Positions 7,916-17,083 of a DNA stretch of 64,000 nucleotides are shown here, piece after piece. The notes under the pieces are model-generated. The model worked only from the letters and a program-made list of their open reading frames with translations. It ran no database searches and had not been told where the DNA came from. Source of the DNA: Butyrivibrio sp. X503 (GTDB lineage Bacteria > Bacillota > Clostridia > Lachnospirales > Lachnospiraceae); assembly GCF_003625475.1 (NCBI RefSeq), contig NZ_RAIQ01000003.1:248001-312000 (forward strand), in the 5' to 3' direction. Position 1 is the stretch's first letter; each line of letters starts with the position of its first letter. Both the position numbers and the translations under genes were made by a program.

Positions 7916-10112
7916 CTAATTTACACTTTAATTCACTTATTATTTCATCCACAACAGTTCGATCACTATTTTTTCCGTAGTCATTACAGAACTTCCACAT
8001 CTTGCCGTCTTTTGTTTTTATCATGAGTACATAAGAAGGCTTTGCGCTTTCTTCGACTAATGATATTTCATATGGTTGCTTTTTCGGAGGTTTAACGTCT
8101 TCTCCGCTTACGGATTCTATTTCATTAAAAGGTATTATAGTCAGTGTATAGTGCCTAAATGAAACAAAATAATCATCAAGTATATACAATGAATATTTCT
8201 CATTGTGATATCCAATATTTTTAAGAATCTGAATCTGTGCATCGATAAGTATATTTTTATGATATCTTCTGAAACAACGAATGATATTGCCTGAAATCGC
8301 CATGGATATCAATATTATCGCAAAAGTAATCAATATAGCATAATATTGAAAACCACCCTCACTTTTCACAAGCACTTTATCATAGATTAAGAAAAACGCT
8401 GCCATGATACCAATAATTATCATCATAACAGCCCCTTGATAAGTATTTTTCAGATTTTCCATAATAAGGTATTTACTTATAAAAAGTCCGGATTTTTTCA
8501 GCTTTAATTTTTCGTACTTATTCCATTTTTCTTCTTTTTCCGCTATAATTTCCTTTTCTTTTAACTTGGCGAACAGAACATCCAGTACAGCTCCTGCGGC
8601 TGAGCAGGAATTAACATTACAATATACGGTTCTTCCATCAGTAAAAGCCATTTTCAGTTTTGAACTGACGCCTCTTTCACCGTATATCTCCACCCGGATC
8701 AAGTTCTTTATCAGATCAATACTGCTTCCATCACGCGTATAGTACATAATATATCTGTCAAAGATATATATCCCTCCGCCTTTAACATATAAAGCTTTTC
8801 CTTTTTTTATGTCACGCACAAGCTCAGGCATGGCACCGGATTTTTTTAGTGCTCCGACTGTTTCTCCAAGCTCAAATATTAAGATTACCGAGAAAAATCC
8901 GGTTGACATTATACCGGCAATGGCAACCATCAATACTACTATAGTTAAAACGGTGTGAAGTATTCCGCTTCCGGACAAAATATTGGATCTTTGCACCAGT
9001 ACGTAAAATATTCTCGACAACAAAGCTATTGGGCCGCATATTACTATAATTATTGTTTTATACTGAAGCGGCAGCCAAACTTTAAAGATACTGTCCAGTT
9101 TTGAAATATAATCGCTTGCGTCAGATTTTTTCGCGCCTAAGTACGTGCTTTTATTATTTAGCAGATGTTCCAAAACCAAACGATATCCGGGATTATACGA
9201 AGGAATCTTTACAATTATTTTTTTGTTATGATCATATATTTTAAGAGCATCGCTTCTTTTATCGATGTCATAATAAAGATCGCTGCAAAAATAATACTTA
9301 ACTTCTTTTCCTTTAAACAGAAGTATATTATTGACCAAAGTAACCTGAGATTTCTTTTTATACTTATCCAGAGCCTTTATCTGCGGTCCCAAATACACCA
9401 CCGGCGCAGGTTTATCCAAAAGCTTCAGAAAGCATTTCCCAATCCGCTCCATAGTAATATCCGCTTCATTGCGAGTCACAACCGTGCTTTCGTTTTTCAG
9501 CAAAAGAAATTGTGAATGAAGCTCCTTAAGATCATTATCAGTTCCGTCTCCAAAGATAAGATCTTCAATAACTTCATATGCGCGTGTGCTAAGCAATTCG
9601 GATTGTCTGAGGATATCTACCAGATACGAAACAAAAACCGGTGTTATCTCCTCTTTATACGGAGATCTGTCCCAATTATAAGTAATGGCCTTCATTACCT
9701 TTTCATGGCCATAGATTTCAGGCTGACTCGAAGCAAAAGAAATCATGCCCGCAAAAAGATCTAGCATTCTTTTTTGTCTGTCGCTTAGATTATCCGTAAA
9801 AGAAATCCTGCTAAAATCAAATTTCAGCTTGGCCGGCTCACTTACACTTTTTCCCTTTATTTCAGATTCCTTATCTTGAATAACCTCTTCGACCTCGAAA
9901 GCTTTTACCTCTTCAAAAAACTTTTCTTCAGGATCATCTTTATGTTTTTGGGCATACCTGATAGCAAGCTTATAGCTGTCCCTAAGCTGCTTGAATTCCT
10001 CGGGATGCTCTGTCGGATGATACTTCTTGGCAACCTCTGCATAAGCTGCTTTTATTTTGTTTATGTCTTTTGTAGGCTCTATTTCAAGCCAATCCCAAAT
10101 ACTCTTTTTCAT
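7887..10112 (-). CDS. Membrane protein with N-terminal degenerate J-domain, paralog
   Basis: 741 residues from the ATG at 10112 (MKKSIWDWLEIEP), chosen because it aligns with the start of the downstream paralog; a GTG at 10130 would add six residues. Same plan as the 5699-7915 protein: J-like domain with HPT in place of HPD, linker (without the 14-residue repeats), helical region, two membrane hairpins, beta-rich PH-like stretches (VKPP insertion near the C-terminus). The stop overlaps the next start by 29 bases. The two proteins are clearly an old tandem duplication: the J-domains are almost the same while the membrane parts have drifted. Likely first gene of the J-J-hscC operon. Confidence 0.75.
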   Translation of the reverse strand: MKKSIWDWLEIEPTKDINKIKAAYAEVAKKYHPTEHPEEFKQLRDSYKLAIRYAQKHKDDPEEKFFEEVKAFEVEEVIQDKESEIKGKSVSEPAKLKFDFSRISFTDNLSDRQKRMLDLFAGMISFASSQPEIYGHEKVMKAITYNWDRSPYKEEITPVFVSYLVDILRQSELLSTRAYEVIEDLIFGDGTDNDLKELHSQFLLLKNESTVVTRNEADITMERIGKCFLKLLDKPAPVVYLGPQIKALDKYKKKSQVTLVNNILLFKGKEVKYYFCSDLYYDIDKRSDALKIYDHNKKIIVKIPSYNPGYRLVLEHLLNNKSTYLGAKKSDASDYISKLDSIFKVWLPLQYKTIIIVICGPIALLSRIFYVLVQRSNILSGSGILHTVLTIVVLMVAIAGIMSTGFFSVILIFELGETVGALKKSGAMPELVRDIKKGKALYVKGGGIYIFDRYIMYYTRDGSSIDLIKNLIRVEIYGERGVSSKLKMAFTDGRTVYCNVNSCSAAGAVLDVLFAKLKEKEIIAEKEEKWNKYEKLKLKKSGLFISKYLIMENLKNTYQGAVMMIIIGIMAAFFLIYDKVLVKSEGGFQYYAILITFAIILISMAISGNIIRCFRRYHKNILIDAQIQILKNIGYHNEKYSLYILDDYFVSFRHYTLTIIPFNEIESVSGEDVKPPKKQPYEISLVEESAKPSYVLMIKTKDGKMWKFCNDYGKNSDRTVVDEIISELKCKLDEKKHLGLA

Positions 10113-10140
10113 TGCTTTTCCCACATTCACGCTTCATTTA

Positions 10141-10172
10141 AATAAAAGAGCAACTCGTTAGTTGCCCTCTTA
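10141..10172 (-). terminator. Intrinsic terminator after transglutaminase-like gene
   Basis: On the minus strand GAGGGCAACT, loop AACG, AGTTGCTC, then TTTTATTT. It separates the 10207-11373 gene from the J-protein operon that starts at 10112. Confidence 0.75.
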
Positions 10173-10206
10173 TCGTTATTAGAATATTTTTTTCATAATA
10201 TCATTA

Positions 10207-11373
10207 TCAATACTTATACTCAACGTTATTACCGGTTTTGTCGGTATATGTCAGTATATCTTTGTCAGAGTCGATTGAAACAAATGTAGTATCACGTAAG
10301 AAATCGAACTTATCACTTGTTTCCGTAAAAGGATTTCGGGAAGCAAATTCACCGGCGTTAACATCAAAAATATAGACGCCATAATCTCCGCTCATACTTT
10401 CATGACGTTTTTCCGAAGACATCAGGAAATAATCAAGAGGGAGTGAATCGCCGTTTTCGCTTCTAAGTCCCCATGTAGGATCACTGTAATAGTACTCGTT
10501 GCCAATCTTTACATATGCCCAAGCATGAGCGCCATCAGAAGATTGTACTACGATAGCATCAACTCCGCACTGAAGAAGCAGATATACATAAGAAGGTGCC
10601 AAACCGGAACAGATGCCATTCCTGTTTACGAAACAGTTGTAAGTGCCGTATCTTTCAAAGGTCTCATCGTCCGGTACCGAACCGTCAGCCATATCATGTC
10701 CGTAAGTAAAATTCTTAGAAATGTAATCATAGAGATAAAAAGCTTTCTCGAAATCGCTGTAATCACTCTTCACACATTCCTTAAGGATGCTCTCTATATC
10801 CGCTTCGAAAGCTTTTTCTTTTTCAAGGAATTCCTCTTTTGGAATCCAATAGCCAATTCCACCTTTACCGTCCTGATAATTGAACTCATTACAGCTATCC
10901 ATTGTTATCAAAAGAGATGCAACAGGGAAGTACTCACCCCAGATTGCAGGATTCGTACAAAAATCAAAAGCTTCCTGGCTCGGGCACTCAAAAGTATCTT
11001 TTCCCTCTCTGAGTGCATCAATAAAATTATATAAAGCATCCCAGCATTCCTGCGGATACTCGTCTTTAAGCAAACCTGCACCAACATAAGGATTAAACAA
11101 ATAATTACCTTCGGAATCAATGATAGGTTCTCCTTTATGCTGTGTAGATACTTCAGTCACATCCTCGGAACTACCCGTAGAACTGTCATCAACGGTACTG
11201 CTTGTAGAACCGTCATCAACTGTGCTTCCTGTCTGTGAATCGTCGCCTGTAACCTCGGTAGTACTGTCTATAGATGCTCCGGTGTTACTTCCGGAATCTG
11301 TTTTTCCTGTAAGGCTACATCCCGTCATTGCTAATGTGAGCGCTAAAGTTGCGCATATAATTCTTTTTTTCAT
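10207..11373 (-). CDS. Transglutaminase-like lipoprotein
   Basis: 388 residues. Signal peptide with lipobox LAMTGC (Cys19), then a Thr/Ser/Gly/Asp linker with degenerate repeats (about 28-78). The C-terminal half is a transglutaminase/protease-like fold: the nucleophile Cys in NGICSGLAPSY (about 254), the His in DGAHAWAYV (about 285) and the Asp in YYSDPTWG (about 300) form the usual triad. Family members act as cell-surface cysteine proteases or crosslinkers. AAGGAAAC precedes the ATG. Single-gene unit flanked by its own terminator. Natural substrate not predictable. Confidence 0.85.
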   Translation of the reverse strand: MKKRIICATLALTLAMTGCSLTGKTDSGSNTGASIDSTTEVTGDDSQTGSTVDDGSTSSTVDDSSTGSSEDVTEVSTQHKGEPIIDSEGNYLFNPYVGAGLLKDEYPQECWDALYNFIDALREGKDTFECPSQEAFDFCTNPAIWGEYFPVASLLITMDSCNEFNYQDGKGGIGYWIPKEEFLEKEKAFEADIESILKECVKSDYSDFEKAFYLYDYISKNFTYGHDMADGSVPDDETFERYGTYNCFVNRNGICSGLAPSYVYLLLQCGVDAIVVQSSDGAHAWAYVKIGNEYYYSDPTWGLRSENGDSLPLDYFLMSSEKRHESMSGDYGVYIFDVNAGEFASRNPFTETSDKFDFLRDTTFVSIDSDKDILTYTDKTGNNVEYKY

Positions 11374-11501
11374 AGTTTCCTTAACCCTTCTTTCCCTTTT
11401 CCGTCTTTAATCTAAATTTATGGTACGCAGAAAATATATCACATAATTTACAAATTGTAAAGCATTTGTTACATATGTGTTTGCTATAATGTCATCCAAA
11501 G

Positions 11502-11540
11502 CAAAAAAAGCACAAGCCTCATATCAAAAGCTTGTGCCTT
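11502..11540 (-). terminator. Intrinsic terminator after deaminase-like gene
   Basis: GCACAAGC stem repeated in inverse orientation at 11510-11517 and 11530-11537, with a seven-base T run on the minus strand. It lies just past the stop at 11547. Confidence 0.85.
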
Positions 11541-11546
11541 ATATAC

Positions 11547-14009
11547 CTATTTTCTTCTTGAACTTAAGAATATATCCCAATCTTTCAGGTAAGATTCTAT
11601 CGGAACAATCTCATCAAAAATATTTACATATCCCTTAAGAGATTCCGCCTTGTATTTAAGAGTCTTGGATCTGCCCCAGACAAGAATCTGCGCCTTTCCT
11701 TTGCCGTTCTTGGCTTCCTGGATGAGATTGGCGGCCGCGCTGTTTCCGTCAAAGGCAACGACCATCGAGGGTCTTCTCTCAAATATCTCGTAGTTAAAGC
11801 TCTTGTATATTCCCATACCCTGAGCTTCAGGCGAAACACGTATGCTGACTCCCGCTACGATCAGCTTGTCTCTCTCTGCCTTTGAAATAACGGCGGGAAC
11901 GACGGCATATATCTTAAAGCCTTTTTTATTATGTTCGACCAGATACTTCTCATATCCGGAAAGCTTATGACCTATGACAAAGCAGATCTCTTCAGGTGAA
12001 AAATGTTTAATGAGAGCGTCAAGCTGTGCTTTTCCTTCGGGTGTAACCCTCGTTGCTCTCTTCTCCGTATTAAAGCTTCCGCCAAGAAGAACGACCGGTG
12101 TACAATCCCAAGTGATCTCACTGATATTCTCTTTTAATTCCGTATAAGCATCAAGCCCGTCACTCTTGGCCAGCTTCTTACCGATCTTAACGGCCTTCAT
12201 CTTTTCAAGGAGCACTTCCTCCATATCGCGACCTGCAAGAAGTGCATTGTATCTGTCCGTCTTTTCAAAAAAAGCTTTCTCACTTCTTTCTATAACTTCT
12301 TCCTCCGACCTCTTCATAAGAAGCATATCTTCTTCGGAAAGGTCTAAAAGCTTTTGTAAAGAAAGCTCTTCATCTATTGAGTTTGTTCCGTAAAGCGCCG
12401 CTCCGTCCGTTCCCTGAACGCACTTTATTCCTTGCTTTAGATAAGCTCTGATAGGATGCTTATCAAGTGAATTAAGGTTATTTAATCTGACATTGCTTGT
12501 AAGCTGGAACTCAAGCACCACACCGTTTTCTTTTAGCTGCTTAAGCACGGCTTTTCCTTTGGCCGATCTCGGACTGTAAGTATAAAGTCCGTGTCCAAGG
12601 CGCATGTATGGCATCTTCTGTCCGGACGCCAGAGAATCTTTTACACAGGAAATACTGTGTGCGATATTATCCTTCTGGCTGTCATTCTCGCCCGCATGAA
12701 CTCTTATAACAAAAGACGGGTCCTTGGACGCGATCTTAACTATCTCTTTAAACGCTGGCTTTAATGTGATTATGTCGTTGATCTCTTCTCCCACAAAATC
12801 GCAGCCCGCAACGTACGGATCAAGCGCCGTCGCTTTAAGTACTTCAAGGTTCTGCGCAAGGTAGTCTGCAGGTGTCACGGCGTCTTTTATAATGGTAAGA
12901 GGAATCCTTCGCATTGCGGCAAGAAAGCGGATCATCACACCCGTCTCCCTGTAGATCTTGGGCATAACCTCATGAACCTGTCTTAGCATTTCAAGTGACT
13001 CGTATTTTTTTACAAGCGTTGTATCGCTTATCTCGGCGTACTTTATGCCGTATCTTTTATAATTTCTCGCTATCCAAAGGAGCTTGTCCTGAAAGACAGT
13101 ATTGTTGCAGTAGTCGGGATTCTCTTTATCGCGCAGCATTTCTTTAAGAGTCTTTTTGACGTCTTCATCGGGAATCTGCGACACATCTCCGATGTCTATC
13201 TTATCCTCGCTCTCCTGTCCCTTGGTAAAAACATATCTGTAGAGATAGACCTTCTCAAGGTTGGTAAATACAGCCTGTCCGTCCTTGATCACAGAGAGCG
13301 ATCCTCTTATCTTAACGATGTTTAGCTCCGCGTTGTCCAGGTTATTAAGTATAAGATCCGCGAAGTTTATGAAGGTCCTGTCGTTTATCTTTCTGTCGAG
13401 GTACTTGCCTTGAAGATCCGAATAAACGAACTGCCTTGCAACTTTTTCTCTCTGAGCGTTTACCTTTTCCCACTGCTCGTCGGTGAGCTTTAGATCGAGT
13501 TTTTTGACATAATATAGCGGATATCGTATCTGATGATAGATTCCGAGCGCTATAAGCACATCCGCAGGCAGATTGCCGTTCATATGCGTGTGCAGATCGG
13601 AGCGGAATTTAAGATCTTTATTTATAAAGGTCTTAAATATGATCTTATCTTTTTCAAGGCTGTATTCCTTGGACTGACTCATAAGCGTCTTGGCGATGGC
13701 GGGCATAGTTGCAACAACATTTACGCTTCCGTCGGGATAAATCCTTGCTACTTCCGTATCACCCAGGGAAAAGATATAGCTCTCTTCGTTACTTCCATCG
13801 ATATAGCAGGGAACCTCGCCCTTTATCACAAGCATTCCGTTGGCGTCCTCTGAAAGCGGCAGCTTGAAGGTTCTCGCAAGATTTCTTATAAGATTTCCCG
13901 AATGATGATTGGGCGTTGACAATATATAAAAGAGCTTCTCAATATCCTTATAAAGACTCACTATTATATCTTTTTCATTATCAAGAAAAAAGCATGTGAA
14001 ATACGTCAT
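11547..14009 (-). CDS. Adenosine-deaminase-like hydrolase fused to a Rossmann (SLOG-like) domain
   Basis: 820 residues. An unrecognised N-terminal domain (1-130) precedes an adenosine deaminase superfamily barrel (about 133-600) with the metal and catalytic set in order: DLHTHMNGN (His140, His142), RVHAGEN (His438, Glu441), LGHGLY (His473), KHPI after TSN (His518), GTDGAALYG (Asp535). A linker leads to a C-terminal domain (about 637-815) starting VVLLGGSF and containing FVIGHKLSG and MVVAFDGNSAAANL, which looks like a nucleotide-binding Rossmann fold of the SLOG/LOG kind. ADA enzymes deaminate adenosine or related purines; the extra domain may sense or cleave a nucleotide. The gene follows a flotillin gene; GGGAGAG precedes its ATG. 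Substrate is unknown. Confidence 0.75.
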   Translation of the reverse strand: MTYFTCFFLDNEKDIIVSLYKDIEKLFYILSTPNHHSGNLIRNLARTFKLPLSEDANGMLVIKGEVPCYIDGSNEESYIFSLGDTEVARIYPDGSVNVVATMPAIAKTLMSQSKEYSLEKDKIIFKTFINKDLKFRSDLHTHMNGNLPADVLIALGIYHQIRYPLYYVKKLDLKLTDEQWEKVNAQREKVARQFVYSDLQGKYLDRKINDRTFINFADLILNNLDNAELNIVKIRGSLSVIKDGQAVFTNLEKVYLYRYVFTKGQESEDKIDIGDVSQIPDEDVKKTLKEMLRDKENPDYCNNTVFQDKLLWIARNYKRYGIKYAEISDTTLVKKYESLEMLRQVHEVMPKIYRETGVMIRFLAAMRRIPLTIIKDAVTPADYLAQNLEVLKATALDPYVAGCDFVGEEINDIITLKPAFKEIVKIASKDPSFVIRVHAGENDSQKDNIAHSISCVKDSLASGQKMPYMRLGHGLYTYSPRSAKGKAVLKQLKENGVVLEFQLTSNVRLNNLNSLDKHPIRAYLKQGIKCVQGTDGAALYGTNSIDEELSLQKLLDLSEEDMLLMKRSEEEVIERSEKAFFEKTDRYNALLAGRDMEEVLLEKMKAVKIGKKLAKSDGLDAYTELKENISEITWDCTPVVLLGGSFNTEKRATRVTPEGKAQLDALIKHFSPEEICFVIGHKLSGYEKYLVEHNKKGFKIYAVVPAVISKAERDKLIVAGVSIRVSPEAQGMGIYKSFNYEIFERRPSMVVAFDGNSAAANLIQEAKNGKGKAQILVWGRSKTLKYKAESLKGYVNIFDEIVPIESYLKDWDIFLSSRRK

Positions 14010-14028
14010 ATAGGCTCTCCCTTTACGT

Positions 14029-14077
14029 AAAAATAGCGTGAATATTTGTATTCATTATACTACAAATATTCACGCTA
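14029..14077 (-). promoter_or_regulatory. 17-bp perfect inverted repeat with TATAAT in the loop, between flotillin and deaminase genes
   Basis: Arms 14034-14050 and 14061-14077 pair perfectly and a TTTTT follows on the minus strand, as in an intrinsic terminator for the flotillin gene. The 10-base loop contains TATAAT (minus strand, 14059-14054), but no good -35 is present 16-18 bases upstream. The deaminase ribosome site begins only about 5 bases past the T run, so that gene depends on read-through or on a promoter inside the repeat. Confidence 0.7.
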
Positions 14078-14101
14078 CTATTTACTCATAGCTTTTTTAG
14101 A

Positions 14102-15625
14102 TTACTTTGATTCGTTCTTATCAACCTTGATATCTACGCCTGCGCCGTTAAGATTAATGTTCTTATTAACCTTGGCATCATATGTGCCGGCCTTCATGAT
14201 TTCGGTGAAATCAACGCCCGTAGCTTCCGACATGGTATCAAATACCTGCTTCATAACAATAGGCATATTTCCTGAAATCTGGCTTGCGCCGTTTGTTCCG
14301 TCGCCTGTTCCGTAGATGTTGATCTTGTCGATCTGAGAAAGAGGCTTTGCAATCTCTGCAGCCATCTGAGGCATGATCTTGATCATCATCTCAGCCATAG
14401 CAGCACCGTTGTACTTCTTGTAGGCTTCTGCCTTTTTCTCCATTGCCTCGGCTTCAGCGATACCTTTTGCCTTGATGGCTTCGGCTTCCGCTTTACCTTT
14501 AGCTGCGATACCTGCTGCCTCGGCATCGTACTTAGCTTTGATACCTGAAGCTTCCTGCTCAGCCGCATATTTCTGCGCTTCAGCCTGAGCTTTTTTAGCA
14601 TCGGCTTCACGCTCCTGCTCGTACTTGGCAGCTTCAGCTTTCTTCTGACGCTGAATAAGTTCAGCCTCAGCTTTTTTCTCAGCCTGGTACTTCTCGGCAT
14701 CGGCTTTTTTCTCAACCTCAGCTGCAAGTTCCTGCTGCTTTACAATAACTTCTTTCTGCTTAAGTTCGGCTTCGCGTTCTGCTCTTGCGATCTGGGCATT
14801 AACAGTTGCGGCCTGAATGGTCTTTTGCTGTTCCTGCTCCTGAATTGAATAAGCTGCGTCTGCTACAGCGCTTGCGGTATCGGCCTGCTTTTTAAGTTCA
14901 GCCTGCTTGATGGCAAGTGCGTTGTTCTTTTCGGCAATCTCTGTCTGTGCAATAACTCTTGCATCGTTGGCTGCTTTGTCAGCCTCTGCCTGAGCGATCG
15001 CTACGTCTCTGTCTGCCTGTGCCTTAGCAATAGCCGCATCTTTCTTGATCTTAGCTGTGTTGTCCATACCAAGGTCATTTATAAGACCGTTCTCATCAGT
15101 AACATTCTGGATGTTACAAGAGAGGATCTCGATACCGAGCTTGTTCATATCTCTTGAAGCCTTCTCCATAACCTGATCTGAGAAGCTGTCTCTGTCGGTG
15201 TTGATGGTCTTAAGAGCAAGTGTACCGATGATCTCACGCATGTTACCTTGTAAGGAATCCTTAAGGTCATTTGTGATCTGCTCGGGTGCCTTGTTAAGGA
15301 AGTTCTTAGCTGCAAGCTGTATAGCTTCCTGGCTTGTACCGATCCTAACCTTTGCAACAGCATCAACGTTTACATTGATGAAGTCGTTTGTAGGAACGGA
15401 CTGCTCTGTTTTGATATCGACCGTCATCTGTCCAAGATACAATTTATCGACTCTTTCAAAGAACGGGATCTTGACGCCTGCACGACCTATCAAGATTCTT
15501 GGCGCCCTCCGCATACCTGAAATGATAAATGCTTTGTCCGGAGGCGCCTTCACATATCCTGCCGCAACTACGATAAGGATCACGGCAATAATTGCTGCGA
15601 TAATAATAAGACTAATGGTATTCAT
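14102..15625 (-). CDS. Flotillin-like SPFH-domain membrane protein
   Basis: 507 residues. One N-terminal membrane helix (about 4-26), an SPFH/band-7 domain (about 28-200), then a long Ala/Glu/Lys-rich coiled coil (about 200-410, many AEAxK repeats), and a C-terminal oligomerisation region (NGAAMAEMMIKIMPQMAAEIAKPLSQIDKI). These are the hallmarks of flotillins (FloT/YqiK type), which organise membrane microdomains. AAGGAGG sits 6 bases before the ATG. No NfeD-like partner gene, which commonly accompanies bacterial flotillins, is adjacent; instead the deaminase-Rossmann gene follows. Confidence 0.9.
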   Translation of the reverse strand: MNTISLIIIAAIIAVILIVVAAGYVKAPPDKAFIISGMRRAPRILIGRAGVKIPFFERVDKLYLGQMTVDIKTEQSVPTNDFINVNVDAVAKVRIGTSQEAIQLAAKNFLNKAPEQITNDLKDSLQGNMREIIGTLALKTINTDRDSFSDQVMEKASRDMNKLGIEILSCNIQNVTDENGLINDLGMDNTAKIKKDAAIAKAQADRDVAIAQAEADKAANDARVIAQTEIAEKNNALAIKQAELKKQADTASAVADAAYSIQEQEQQKTIQAATVNAQIARAEREAELKQKEVIVKQQELAAEVEKKADAEKYQAEKKAEAELIQRQKKAEAAKYEQEREADAKKAQAEAQKYAAEQEASGIKAKYDAEAAGIAAKGKAEAEAIKAKGIAEAEAMEKKAEAYKKYNGAAMAEMMIKIMPQMAAEIAKPLSQIDKINIYGTGDGTNGASQISGNMPIVMKQVFDTMSEATGVDFTEIMKAGTYDAKVNKNINLNGAGVDIKVDKNESK

Positions 15626-15710
15626 ACTGTTCCTCCTTTAATTGAAACATGTTGTTTTGTATGAATACATTGTATTGTAGGCGACATGTGGGATACATAG
15701 TGACCTCAGC

Positions 15711-15758
15711 AAAAAGCCACGACCTATTTTTCTTTTTCGGAAAAATAAATCGTGGCTC
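15711..15758 (-). terminator. Intrinsic terminator
   Basis: GCCACGA (15716-15722) pairs with TCGTGGC (15750-15756), with an inner A/T-rich stem, followed by TTTTT on the minus strand. It ends the transcript of the 15764-16486 gene. Confidence 0.8.
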
Positions 15759-15763
15759 ATATT

Positions 15764-16486
15764 TTAATTTGATATGTGCTTTAAAAGTTCTTCTATAGAT
15801 AGCTTTTTACCTGTCTGCCTCTCATAGATCTCATCAAATGAAAGTCCCTGATCGGCAGGATTGAGATCGACGTCCTTGGTCTTCTCTTTCCATCTGTTTC
15901 CTTCGGGAAGGAACTTGTATGCGAGATTATGCTGCTCCCACTCATAGGCCATATCATCCGCAGTTCTGTATGACTGCATATCACTTCCGTGAACAGGATG
16001 CTCCGCGATAAGTGCCTCACAGATAATGGTAATATCCTCGGTATTGTCTATAAGATAAGAATCAATAACCTTCCAGTTATCTGCGGTGTAGATCGCGGAA
16101 AACTCCGTTCCGTTATAGGTGAAAGCGTAGTTCTTGGTTCCGCCGTCGACGCTGTGTAAGTTAATGTCAGCCGGTGAGCTGAGTACGCCACCTCCAAATG
16201 CTGAAGAATTAACGTTAGATTCGTTTTTTTCCTCATCAGGGGTCTCTTCCGTCTCTTCTTCATCGGAATCCGATGCCATAACGCTCTGAACCTTAGATAC
16301 AAACTTCGAAGCAACTTCGGAAGCTTTCTCGCTGTCGTCACTGTCATTTCCGGCAAACAACATCACACAGCCCAATCCTATAAAGCCTATGCACAAAAAG
16401 ATTGCCAGTGTTTTTATATATAGCTTTATTAAGCTCTTTTTTCTTTTCATTCTTCGATTAGTCATAGCGCAATTATATTCCATCAT
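15764..16486 (-). CDS. Membrane-anchored protein of unknown function
   Basis: Up to 240 residues. A strongly basic N-terminus (NRRMKRKKSLIK) precedes one membrane helix (about 24-45), an acidic Ser/Asp/Glu linker (about 46-95), and a soluble domain of about 140 residues that opens with a beta-hairpin-like NYAFTYNGTEFSAIYTADNWKVIDSY. No family is recognised; orientation with the C-terminus outside is inferred from the basic N-terminus. The start is uncertain: ATGs at 16486, 16465 and 16450 are all possible and none has a convincing ribosome site. Divergent from mgsA. Confidence 0.65.
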   Translation of the reverse strand: MMEYNCAMTNRRMKRKKSLIKLYIKTLAIFLCIGFIGLGCVMLFAGNDSDDSEKASEVASKFVSKVQSVMASDSDEEETEETPDEEKNESNVNSSAFGGGVLSSPADINLHSVDGGTKNYAFTYNGTEFSAIYTADNWKVIDSYLIDNTEDITIICEALIAEHPVHGSDMQSYRTADDMAYEWEQHNLAYKFLPEGNRWKEKTKDVDLNPADQGLSFDEIYERQTGKKLSIEELLKHISN

Positions 16487-16530
16487 ATAAAAAAGGTCAA
16501 AATCGTCCTACTATTAAAGCATATAAACCC

Positions 16531-16559
16531 TTTACACAGCGGCTATATTGTTGTATTTT
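16531..16559 (+). promoter_or_regulatory. Candidate mgsA promoter
   Basis: TTTACA (16531-16536), 17-base spacer, TATTTT (16554-16559). The predicted transcript start would be only about 15 bases before the start codon, giving a very short leader. Confidence 0.45.
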
Positions 16560-16580
16560 GGACAGGTAGGAGGATATAAT

Positions 16581-17057
16581 ATGTCAGAGACTATAACACT
16601 TACAATACCAAGACAAAAAACTATCGCTCTCATCGCCCATGACGGCAAAAAGGGAGAGCTCATACAGTGGTGCAAAGCCAATGCTCATACACTTAAAAAG
16701 CATTTTCTGTGCGGAACGGGAACAACAGCCCGCATGATAACAGATGCAACCGACCTTCCGGTAAGAGGCTACAATTCAGGTCCTCTCGGAGGCGATCAGC
16801 AGATCGGTGCTAAGATAGTGGAAGGAAAGATCGACTTTGTTGTTTTCTTCTCAGATCCTTTGACAGCGGCTCCTCACGATCCCGACGTAAAGGCTCTTAT
16901 GAGGATCGCACAGGTTTACGATATTCCTTTTGCAAACAACAAAGCGACAGCGGACTTCCTCATCAACTCAACACTTATGGATGAAGAGTACGACCATGAC
17001 GTCATAAACTTCAAGCAGAACATCGCAGAAAGAGCCGAGACTCTTCCGACAGAATAA
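16581..17057 (+). CDS. mgsA: Methylglyoxal synthase
   Basis: 158 residues from the ATG at 16581, which has AGGAGG 7 bases upstream. Converts dihydroxyacetone phosphate to methylglyoxal and phosphate, a bypass of lower glycolysis under phosphate limitation or sugar overload. Family signatures are present: ALIAHDGKK (His near the N-terminus), CGTGTTARM phosphate loop, SGPLGGDQQIGA with the catalytic Asp, and FFSDPLTAAPHDPDVKAL with the active-site His. Full length for the family (about 150). Stand-alone unit with its own promoter and terminator. Confidence 0.96.
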   Translation: MSETITLTIPRQKTIALIAHDGKKGELIQWCKANAHTLKKHFLCGTGTTARMITDATDLPVRGYNSGPLGGDQQIGAKIVEGKIDFVVFFSDPLTAAPHDPDVKALMRIAQVYDIPFANNKATADFLINSTLMDEEYDHDVINFKQNIAERAETLPTE

Positions 17058-17083
17058 GATAAGCGCTCTGCTATGATATGTGC

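Noticed and set aside
10525-11034. 169-codon plus-strand frame
   Set aside because: Antisense to the catalytic part of the transglutaminase-like gene; no ribosome site and no recognisable domain.
11547-14009. RADAR-type defence deaminase (RdrB)
   Set aside because: No RdrA-like ATPase gene is adjacent and the C-terminal Rossmann-like domain differs from what is described for RdrB.
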